The notes under the pieces: model-generated
What the model was told of the DNA's origin: nothing
Database searches by the model: none
The model's input: the letters and a program-made list of their open reading frames with translations, nothing else
From: Nectonema munidae
Lineage: Eukaryota; Nematomorpha; Nectonematoida; Nectonematidae
Reading direction: 5' to 3'
Assembly: GCA_030549495.1 (NCBI GenBank)
Contig: JAUIRK010000893.1
Location: forward strand, 372,001-436,000
Length of the DNA: 64,000 nucleotides
Made by a program: the position numbers and the translations under genes
Shown here: piece by piece, positions 28,801 through 40,800 of the stretch
Numbering within the stretch: position 1 is the first letter of the stretch
How the letters are laid out: each line of letters opens with the position of its first letter

Positions 28801-31800
28801 ACTAAACCAAGTGGGTTTTAGTGAATCATTTTTACTAATAATGTTTTTAAATTGTTCTCAAATAAGGAGGGCATCAATTGTGGCTTTCTTTAAGATCAGA
28901 TTGTATTATTCTTAGACTGCATATAAGTTAGCTGTGTTAGAGGTAGAGGATTCACAATAAGAAAAATTGTATATAATAATGTCCACATACTTTCATTATA
29001 AGAGCATTTTCATTTATAAAGAATTTTACCATATTTTGGTGACTCACACTCAATACCGACTTTGGCTAAAAGTCTCTCTTTAAAATTTCATGTATTTTGT
29101 TTAGGTAATTGGTTGTGTCTACATGAAGTCTTTGCAGAATAGTTTTTGTTGGTTAGTCCAACTTTTCTCTATTGCTTGTTTGAACAATGCTTTTGTCGAC
29201 AATAAAGGTACTTTTAATATTTTGATCGAGCGCGGTGTTAAGGGTTTAAAAGTTAAACATACTGAAGTATACCCGTACTTTTGGTTTTTTTAAATTCTAC
29301 ATTTTTTTTACATGGAAATATACTCGAGACAAAAAGTTTGCTTATTGTTAATAGGTATATATATTTGGTGCTGAAGATCCATAATTTGATAATCTTAAAA
29401 AAGGATTATTTTGAGAAGAGATTTGAACGGACACATAAGAGATCGAGTCCATGGAGGATGAGTCGGGAAAAATATAAATGAAAAAGGAGGAAGAGTCATT
29501 GAAATTCACTAGCGTTTGATTTGGCATTGATAAACACTTTCTTCGAGAAAAATAGGAGCCGGTTGATTACCTACAGTAATGGTGATAGAGCCTGATAGAC
29601 TTGTTGTGCTGGAAAAATCATCTGAAAGAGGTTAACCAACTGTAAAATATCGAAAGGAGAAAGTTTTGCTTCTGAACATAAGCTGATGGTCTTGGGGGAA
29701 AACTCAAAAATAACCAAAAACTAAGAAACCAGAAATGGAATGAAGGATAAAGTTATGGAGATTGAATAAAACATGATTGAAATCTTCATTTAAGAAAAAT
29801 GTATTAATAAAATTAAAACAGCCCAAAAGTGTGCAAGAGGACCAAAAATAGTCATATAATTGTAAAAGTTGGTGAGGAATTTCTAGGTAAAACATCAGGA
29901 AGCAAATCAAACGATAAAAAGTATGGTGCTGTAACGAAGAGGTGCATAAGAAAGCAGCAAAGAAAAGGCGGATTAGTCAAGTTTGCAAAAGGATGAAGAA
30001 GGGTACAAAAGAGCAAAGAAAGAGATAGAGAGAGCAGAGGCGTTAAAAGAAGTTTATGATGAGTTGGAGACCTGCGCAGCAGAAAAAAACTAGTAAGAAT
30101 AGCGGGAACTCGAGATGGGAAATCTAAAAAAACATGGAGTAATGCTCATAAAAGGAGAAGAAATCAAAAATGAAACCTACTTTGAAGAATTTTTTAATGA
30201 AGAAAATCTAAGAATAGATTTTGAAGATGAAACCCCTAATCAAAGATTTACATCTTCGATAATAACAAAAGAAGTAGAGCAATCACTAAAGAAGATCAAA
30301 AATAGAAAAGCTATTGCCCCTGAGAAAATCCCAGTTTAGGTGTAGAAGAGTTGAAAAGGAGAGAGTAGATGTTCAATGCTATCAATACATAAAATATTTA
30401 GCCAAAGAATAATGCCAAAAGAGTGGAGGCAAAAAAGATATTTAGAACCGCGGGAACTACACAGGTATTAAACTGAACCACACCATGAAGAAATTGAAAA
30501 ATTATTGAAAGTGGCTGAGAAATGAACTAGATGTAGAAGTCAATCAAGATATGTATGGGGGCCCTTTTTTTGTTCAAAATAGTTATGGCTGCCATCTATA
30601 GCAGACAACGACAAGTTTGAGGCTGAAATAAAAGAACGTATGAACGCAGGATGGATGAACTGGAAGAACATTCTGTGACAAGAATTCAAATGGAACTTAA
30701 GAGCAAAGTGTACAAAAAAGTTGTGCAACCTGTAATGAATGATGTACTCAGCAGAGACTTGGACGGTGAAAAAGATGCAACAGAAAAACGGGATGCTACA
30801 GAAATGATGATGCTGAGATGGATGTGGTAAAGGACAAGAAGAGTTAGAGAGATATCAGAAAAAAATTAAGGAAGTAGGCTGAGATCTTATGGTCATGTGA
30901 TAAAAAACAATGAAGATTATGTGAGAAGTAAAGGGATGGAAAAGGAATGCCAAAACAAATAAAGGGAATGGAAGAAAATCAAGGCACTTAATTTTTGTCA
31001 TCATCACTAATAAATCCCTTGTTTTATTTTCAATTTATTAATTGCAATCTTTATCTCTATCATGTCTATGCATGTATTCACTTGCAAACTAGATCGTCAC
31101 TGTAATGAAATGACACGCCTACTTGTCAAAATTTTCTCATCTCTTTCACTGTAATGAAATCTATAGAATAGAGTGATATTTCGCAAAAAAACAAATGTGT
31201 GACCAATCTTCCCTATGTTTCAAGCGAAGCGATTAACGGATGTGGGCATCGGATATATAGTATATTATGTCTAATTTTTATTTGTTTCTAACGTATAATT
31301 CCATTTTAAATATTTATTTTATAATGGTCTTTTATACGTTATCTTTTAACTTCAAATCTTCAGAGGATTTTCACACATGTGGAGTATTAATTTGTTCACT
31401 TTTGTCTTCTGTAGCATAGCCAGTAATTTGAATCAAAGGGGCATAAATTTTTTCCTAGTTCAAAAATATTAGACTTTTATCTACATTAGTTTTTAATAAT
31501 TTATAACACAGATGTTAACACATACGAGAAGTGTGTGATACCCTTTGATGAGGCTGGAATTAAATGGGATGGCATCTGCTTTGCTTTTCTTTTGATTCAA
31601 AAACGAATTTATGGGAGCAATTACTTTAAGCATATTGTTGCTGAAATCAACGCTCAAAGCAAATTTGCTTCAAGGTATTATTTATTTAATTGCTAGAACA
31701 CTGATTATTTCTATTATTAATACCATTGCATTGTGTTTAGAGGTGCCGAACTTACCCATGAGATTTATAAAAATGAAGTGACTCTTCAAGAGAAACAGGA

Positions 31801-34800
31801 AAAAAATGTCATGAAAAAAATTAAGAAAAAAATGGAACATATTAAAAATCAAAGCACCAAGCATTTTAGCACATATTCTCTCGACTCTATAAGTCATTTA
31901 CAAGGTAGCGATTTATTACTTTAATCCGTTAGCATTAAGTATTCTTTTTGATTCGACAGCTATTCGCTGTGGTGACATCACGATGTTTGACGAAAATGCG
32001 AAAGACGGAATCATGGAAATTGACATAGATCCTCCCACGGAATCAGATCGAGAAAGCAAAATCTTTGGGCCACTACAAGTGAGCGTTTGTGTTTTGATTA
32101 GGGTTATTTAGCATATCATTGTTTTATTTTATGAAGTTGCTCAATACAGCTATAAAACAAGATATTGACGTTGCTGTGAAAGAAGGCTCAGAAAGTAGGC
32201 GAGAAGATGAGGAAATCTCTACCCACTCTCATCTCTTTCCTGAGCGCCATAGCACTTTTAAGGTACTACTGACTCTGATTGACTTGTGAATATGCTAATA
32301 TTTTGCCCCTTTTTTCCCTCAGTCTGCCATGATAAATGATATGAAAGATACTGACATTCCCTCAACCTCACAAGATCCAGAGTGTTCTGGATCTGAAAAA
32401 AGTTAGTACTTTAATTTTCGTATGATTTATTTTTTATCTTATTTTTTAAAGCAAAGAAGAAAAGCAAGGTAGCAAGCTTTGTCAATTTTATCATTCTTTT
32501 TATTCGTGGGGTATTAGAGAGCTTTATATTCTTCTGTAACAAGATATCCCGAGACTTTCGTTACGTTGCCTTTGTCTTAGCTCACGAAAAAAAGGAGGAA
32601 AAGTTCAGGGTAAAAATTTCATGCACCCATACCTATTCGCTTTCATTCAAACTTTTCTTTTAGAATAACATTGCTTTAAAAAAACAGAAGAATAGTGAAG
32701 CTCTGGTGGAAGTAGATCGGTAAAAATGATTCTTTATAAAAATTACACATTTATTTGCACAAATAAAACAAAAAATACTCCATGGTTTTCGGTAATCCTT
32801 CCCTATGCTTATATGTACTACTTTTTATTTCTAAATTGTCTTTTTAAAATTTGCCTCAACTATCACAAGCATGTAATTCTCAAACTTTTTGACAGCATTC
32901 AAATTATAAGTTTCAAATAATATGTGCCAGAATTATTCAATCCAGTTCCGACTTTACTAAGGTACACTATTACATCAAACTTACCGAAGGTTGTTATTTT
33001 AGAACGGGCTAATGCTAAACTCTTCCAGATTCAAACAAAAAAAGATGTGTCTAATTTCCTGTTTGGCATCACGTTTAGTAATTGGGATATAGAATGATTT
33101 GCATCAGCATAGCCTTGGAAATTCAATTTTTTTTAAATGTCAACCTATTCACACTATTGTATTACTATTAAGCCCTTTTTATAAACACTTCTCTAAGCCT
33201 TGGTGTTTATAACCACATCGCGAAAAACAAATACATTAGTTATGTGAATTCTCTTAATGCCCCGTTTATAAATATTTCTAGTCCTCAAGATGTGAATGAC
33301 GAAGAAACAAGTTCCAAACTTCCAAGTGAATCTTGGTAGGTGCAAATACTTCTAAATTTCAATGTCGAGCTCCTCTTAATACTGTTACTCTTAGCCTAGA
33401 TGTGTCTTCTGTTGACGTGCACAACTTTGATTCATTTGCGCCCGAACAAGCCCACAACATATTCATTCGCCTGATACAAGCCGTGTACTACCTCTTCATC
33501 TCAAAATCTGAGTTGATTTGCTATCTCATCATCATACTAACTCAGATGCACAGCGCTTCCATCCTCAGCCTTCCTTTGCCTCTGATGATGTTTTGTTGGG
33601 GCACACTTTCCCAGCCTCGCCCATCTAAGACATTCTGGATTGCGATGATCACTTATTTAGGGGTGACTTGGCTCGCTTTACCCAATTTTATTCCTTTCAA
33701 TCCCTTTCTTTACTTTCCCATCTAGATGATCATTACAGTAAAATACTTCTTTCTCTTTGCATTTTGGTATTGGATTGGACATGAAGATCCAAGTGATCCT
33801 TTTTACCCTCCAAGAATTTTAGGAATAGAAAGGAGAGAAATCAATACAACATACGATCTCATTCTTCTTCTGATGCTCTTTTTTCATCGTTCTATCCTCA
33901 AAGTATGAGTGCCATTCTTACATTCTCACTTTTACATATTAATTATTGTTTATCTAGTCATTGGGTCTTTGGAAAGATTACAACAAAACAAACTGTACAC
34001 CCATTGAAGCAGGTAAGCATATCTTGTATTTATTCAATACTTAATTTTCACAAATTTACTAAAGGATTAAATATTTTCTTATACATAAATATTGCACTTT
34101 TGTGTCTCTCAAGCTTTTGAAGATCCAGCAAAGTCTGCTATCTCAGAATCAACAGATGAAAAAAGTTATTAAAAACTCAAAAATCATCCAAATCAAGGAA
34201 ATAGATAACCTCTGATGATAAAAATCCTAGGAGTGAAAATATAAGAAACGCACTCAAAATGCATGTGGAGAAATATGACGCTTTAAAGATCATAGATCAG
34301 AATAAAAACTTAATCATTTACAGCAAAATAAGGCCAGCTTAGAAACATGACTCTCCTTGTTAAGAAATTCGTGTATGCATCACGGTCTTTTGTTGAAAGT
34401 GACGCTTGTTCTGTTTCGGGAAAGCTATTCGCTTACCATATCGGAACATAATGGTTCACTGTAATTTCATCGCCCTAATTTCATTGTGGTAATTTCATTG
34501 CATAGTAAATTCATCGGGATTCAATACATCGTCAAGTATTTTCATCGTGCAGTAATTACATCGTAAACTTAACTATAACTTCAAATTTATAACAAATTTT
34601 TAAAAAATTTTAACAAATTTGAAGATGTACGAGTAATTACATCGTAAACTTAACGATAAAAATAACAACGATGTATTGCATCACGGTGAATTTACTATAC
34701 GATGAGATTTCCACGATGAAACCTTCGCTTTCAAGCCTGAAAGTCCTCCCAATTACATTAAATACAAAGGTAGCGTAGATGTCAGAAACAGAATAACAAA

Positions 34801-37800
34801 AGCTTATTGGGCATACAATCCAAACAGAAAATGGACTCTGAGTGCGTTTTGTAACTAACTGTACATTTAGTTGGGTAATTGCTAAATTTTATTCCCCACA
34901 AGATTTTCGTAAACACAAGGACATTGGAAGAAAGATATTCATAAAGAAATTTGTTTTCGTATCATCAAAAGAATGCATGAAGGTTCGTTCTTCGAAACTT
35001 GATTTACTACTACCCACAAACATAAGTCCCAACGTCATACAAGTCAACGAAAACATCAGTGTAAAAAAATATTTTTTTCATTTTACATTCAAAAAAATAA
35101 AACAAAGCAAAGTGTACGATTTTTTATGCAAAATACATTTTCCTCTTTTATTCCGTAACTACAAATAACCCTTATTTTTTCAATAAATTCGAGAAAAAAC
35201 TCAAATAATGCAATTTGATTTTAAAAGATTAAAAAATCGAATAAAACTTTTTGAACTAAGTCCATCTATTAGAAGAAAAAAAACTGAAAAATATTTTTCT
35301 AATCATTATTTTTTTTCTGGAGATAAGTAGCTTTTTTTACTTGTTTTGAAAGAATTCTTGAAAATAGAAATTTACATTTTAACTGTCAAGAGTGGTTTCT
35401 ATTAACACTTTTTACTCAAAATCCGTTTTACTTGGGTTTAAAAATTTCAGTCCTTTTTATTTGATTTTTTTGATATAGAGGTAAATTGCAGTTTAGCAAA
35501 TGTTATATATCACTTATATCTTGTTATTACTCCTTTTATAAAAGTTGTGTATTATACATTTAATATTTATTAAGATGGGGACATTTTAATTTTTAACTTT
35601 CAATATCATCTGAACTGTTACATAATAAGCACGTTTATTATTATATCTTTGTTATTTAAAGAATATAAGGAGTCGGTATAGGAAGTTTAATTAGATATTC
35701 GAATCTACTAACTACTAAGTCATAACCATAAACCATCCGGTTAACAATATTTTGAAAAATATTTTGAAACGTTTCAATCATTAAGCTGTACAAGATTAAA
35801 CTTAGATGTTGAAGTCTTTTACAAGAGGTTTATAGATGATGCATGAGCGTCTTTGAGATTGAGATTAGAACAATTTAGCACTAAAATGTACCTTATGAAA
35901 ATGTAAACAGGAGATCGATAGATGCGTCGAAACTAATAGTGTTAGTTTTGTATTAGTGACCATTATCTGATTTTTTCAGAGTGTTTTCTTTCATTTAAGT
36001 TTTATGCAAACTGGTTTCTCGCATAACTAATAACCCTTAGACTTCATCACTTTTTTGCTCAAACAAATTTCAAAGTCGATATACCACTGAAATTGATGCA
36101 GCGAAAGTTTGGATAACGGCTTAAGGATCAGTGTGGCACTGATGCATTAAGAAATGAAAATCGTAGGCAAAATGCGCGAATAACAAGCATTATGTATTCG
36201 TTTTTGGTTGATTGAAACAGAAATAGTTTGTTGGTCATATTCTGCAAAATAATTTATATACGTAGCTCGAAATTTTGGATATCAAAAATAGCTTAAGTTT
36301 TCTTACTACTTTTGGAAGTCACTAAAATATTTTTACATGTTCCCAGAGATTGTATGGTAGAGAATGGAAGGTAGAGAAGGCCATTCATTTTTTATTCTGG
36401 AATAAGGTATATTACATAAGTAAGGAGTGTTTTAATAAATGTAGACTTTTTGACGTTATTTCCCATTTCTAAAATGTTGTAAACAAATATGTTGCCATTT
36501 TTGTTAAGGTAATTTAAAGAGAAAAAAATATTCTGATTAGTACTGCTTTCTTTCCAGAAAAAAGATATGGGTGTTTCCTTGAAATAATGTCATCTATCAA
36601 GGCATTTCTTTGAAGTAGAGTTGTATTGTTACTGCTTTTAAAAGGCTTCGTTGTCATTAATGTAAAAATATTTTGTTAATGACGATAACGAAAAACTAAA
36701 GAAAATATCGTTATTTTAACTCTAAGCTGTATGCACGCACGGTACCCTACTATAATTCCACTAGGTGTCGTTGAAGTTTTCGTTAACTTCACAAATTTTC
36801 AATCATTTTTAAAAAAAAAAAATTAACTGTATTTTGTTACAAAAAAATTAGGCACATATTTAATTTTTAAAATATCAAAACTACAAAAGTGTGAAATAAT
36901 ATTGAAATAAGCTTTATATTTATGTAGGGTAATTTCTATAAAAAATAAATCTTGTTAATATTTTTCCACATATAATTCTAATTTTATATATAAACATTTT
37001 TGGTAGGAAATAAAAAATTTGGAAAATTAAGTTCTAAAACAAATTTATAATAAAATTGATTTGGAAATTCATTTTTAGTTTTAGCTCGCCTAACACAAAG
37101 TTTTACAAATCGGCAGATGGCCTAGTGGTGGGAACGTAGGGTCTCGATCCAGATGGTCTGGGTTCGAAGCCCCATTGTGTCTATCCCTACCATCTGTCCA
37201 GTTATGGAAGATTATACTTCCCTTGGATGCGATATCAACAACTAAAAAATATATATATCCTGTCCCAATTTTCCCCTTCTCACTTGATTTACTATGAATA
37301 GTTAATACTTGATATTGATTTATAGAACGATATAATATTTGTGTAGTGAGAATACAGATGTCATTTTTAAAAAGATTTTTTTAAATGGTTGAAATTAGTG
37401 CGGTTCAAGTTGGTTTCGTGCTAGGAAAAAGAACAAATTATGATATTTTTGTCTGTAGACCGCTTATAGAAATGAGAAGAAATGGGCACAGTCCATATTT
37501 TGCGTTCATAGACTTGAAGAATGCTTTTGATTCTGTCTCTAGAGTCTTAATTGAATGGTCTTTAAGGAAAAATAGTGAGAACAATTAGGCTGTTATACGA
37601 GAGCGGATACACTTATATAAAGATTCGCGCCTTTGTTTCAGACGAATTCAAGATAAAAGCGCGGTTACATCAAGGATCGATATTAAGCCCCTTTTTTCAA
37701 TATCATCACCGATGAAATTCTAAAAGATGTAATCTGAGAAAACATGCATCAAGTTTTATAAGCAGATGACCTAATTTTAATTGCAGAATCTTCTCACGAA

Positions 37801-40800
37801 TTGGAAAATAAAATTTGCATATAGGAAATAACATTAGAGGAAGAGGAAATTTAAGACAGAAAACGTAGTTTCTAAGATAGACCCTTGCGCAATATTCTGT
37901 AGAAGAGCTAAGCAAAATTCTATCTTTTCTTTTGTTGTTGTGAGTGGATGCACATCAGGGGGAACTTATCTAAAAATTCAAGTGTAAAGGCTGTTCAATT
38001 TCAGAAGGTATTGAAGAAAGGGTAGTAATCGAAGGAGTAGAAATTGAGGAGGTTCATGAGTTCTGCTATTTAGGTAAAGTTATAGATAGGACTGGTAGTT
38101 TAGAAAATTCAGTAGAGCATAGAAAAAAAGTAGCCTGAAAGAAATTTAAACCTTTAAAAAGTATTCTATGCAGTGGTACATAATCTAGCTGTAAAACCGA
38201 GTATTATTATTATTATTATTTAACGAAATAAAAACGAACACAAGCCTTCAAAAATACTCTCGTATATTTAGTTTGTTATCATTATGAAAAATTAACAAAA
38301 ATATTCTTTATTTCGACAACTCTACTCTGAAGTCTGCATCAAAGGATTGCGTGAGGAGGGAATAGTCGAATCCATTCGATCTAAATATAAAGGTGACAGC
38401 GCTAGTTACTCTTTCAAAGCGCAAGTATATTCAATCTATGTAAATCCCATATGTATGTTCTTTTATAGAAAATGATAAGCAAGGTACTAGCAACACTGCC
38501 GCTTCAAATGCCTTGGAATGTGTCGAAGAAAGAAACAACCAAAATAATGGCGACGGCATCTCCTTCTTATTCCGCAATTACATCTACACGTTTAGGCGCT
38601 TTTTCAAGAACCTCCTTTACCCTGAATATTTTTTGAAACGAGATGTCTACGCTTACATGTTCTTGTTCAACTTTGCTGCATTTTTGGTTGTTGTTTTTGG
38701 GTAATGTTTCTGCCTTAACCATACTAATTTTCATTCAAAAAGAAAGCAGCCTATTAGTCTTAAAGATTCTGGTCCTTGAAAACCTAACTTATTATCAAGT
38801 TTACAATGTTTTCTTTGAAATTTGTCATTTTGAAATTTTCATAATACAACTTCTGTATTAACACTAATAACAATCTCCTTCTAATTTTTAAAAAAGCCCC
38901 CATCTTCAAAAACTACGAATCTTTATTATCCTGCAGGTATTCATCCTTTGGCAAAGGTGGAAAAGCTGAGGGCGACATCACAGGCTTCATCAGTGAAAAC
39001 CGGATCCCCATCCCATTTTTGGTTATGTTGATTGCGCAATTTGCTTTGATAATCATCGACAGAGCTCTTTTTCTTCGCAAAAATTTGTTTGGAAAGCTCA
39101 TTTTTCAATTTACTCTTGTGATTTTGGTGCATTGTTGGATGTTCTTTATCTTGCCTTACATAACGGAGTTCCCATTCTACCAGGTTTTTTTTCCTTTTTA
39201 CTTCTAAGCTTCTTCGTGTTTTGAAGTGCATCATTTTCGTAGAATACGGCTGCTCGCTTATGGTACTTTTGTGAGGCTTGCTATCTACTAATTGCTGCAT
39301 TTCAAATAAAAAGTTCGTATCCTACAAGGATTCTTGGAAACTTTTTAACCAAAAGATACAACATGACTAACCTCATGCTCTTCAAGGGGTATACTTTGGC
39401 ATATTTATAAGAGTATGTATTACTGGGAAAACACCTTTGCATAATAACTTATATTATTCCTTAATCTCATTCGATACTTGCTGATAAATTTCATTCCTTA
39501 CAAATGCTCAAAAATATTTAAATGTTAGGCAAATTTTTTGAGATATGTAGTTTATTCCAGGGGCGAAGCGTCATTGCAAGCAAGACATGCACTGCATGTC
39601 TACTAAACAAAACAAGCAATATGTAGTGATGTATTACTCTTGCAAAACAGAATACATATGATGGTTAAAATAAAGAGATTATAGCTTTTTAAAGTGAAGG
39701 GAGATAAGCAAGCAGTCTTGAAATTGCTTTCCAAGTAATCGAAGTGTTATAAAAGGAGACGTAGCGAAAGAGAGAGAAAGTATGCATATCTCATCCATAC
39801 TCTTTCTCTTTCTGCGTGAGGAAAAGATAGGCAAGCAATGTTAGTTTTGCTTAAAACAAGATAGATAGCATAGCGTGTATTAAAGCAATCTGTTTTGCTT
39901 CTTTTATACTCTCTCACTGTGTGATGCAAGACAAGCAATATTAGTCGTGCTTTCATAGCAAGAAAGATAGAGTATGTGAAAGCAATGTATCTTTTGCTTT
40001 CATGAATATTCTGCTGCATGATGCAAAATAATAAAATAAAATTTTATATAATAAATTAATAAAGGCAAGCAATATTATTTACGCTTTCACTTATTCAATA
40101 CAAAATATATGTGAAGATGAAAAATAAACAAATGATAGTTTTTCCTAGGAAAGTATACGAAGATGGGCAAGCAGTTTTAAAATTGCTTTCTAAGTAACGT
40201 ATTAGAAAAAGAGATATATAGAAAGAGAGATTGCGTATATAGAAGCAATTAAAAATGTATATATGCAACATGTGTATTGCTTTTATTCATACTTTGAACA
40301 TGAAAATTTTTCATGGTGAAAACATTTGAAATTTACTTCATTTTTGTTTTTGCATGCCCTTTGTGTAGAAGCACGCTTCGCCACTGGTTTACTCTGTACT
40401 TTTTTTTATAAATTTTTGATCGTTAAAATAAATGACCTTAGTCTTTAGTTTGCTTTTTTTTTTGAGGGGGCGTTTTTTTTGCAGACTTTTAATTCCTGCC
40501 ATAATTACAGAAGAGCGATTTCCAAACTGAGGTACGCTAACAGAAACAGATAGAAGCAGCTTATAATTTAAAATTATCTACACCATTTTTTATAAGCAAC
40601 CAAGTTGCTAAAGGTTCAGGAATCAAAGCAGATTAAAAATAAAGCAACTTGCTGCTTAGCAACTCTGAGGCCTCATATGGGTCTCTTGCTGAATTTTTGG
40701 AATAGTAAACATCGCCTTAATTTCTTCCTTTCCCAAGAAATAAGACTCACTTTGAATTTGTTTAATTACTTTTAATATAATTTGATAAAAATATAATTTA

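Larger units (their letters stand above)
34165..38468. other. Piezo intron 31 (4.3 kb, repeat-rich)
   Basis: Holds a foldback repeat (34450-34735), the second copy of the unclassified repeat (36240-36430), a SINE of family C (37112-37250), a LINE piece (37380-38180) and a (TAT)n run (38203-38221). No Piezo coding sequence is missing: exons 31 and 32 join in phase within the variable polar linker. Confidence 0.55.

Noticed and set aside
37112-37190. tRNA gene
   Set aside because: Box A and box B are good, but acceptor and anticodon stems do not close and a SINE body with A-rich tail follows; called a SINE.
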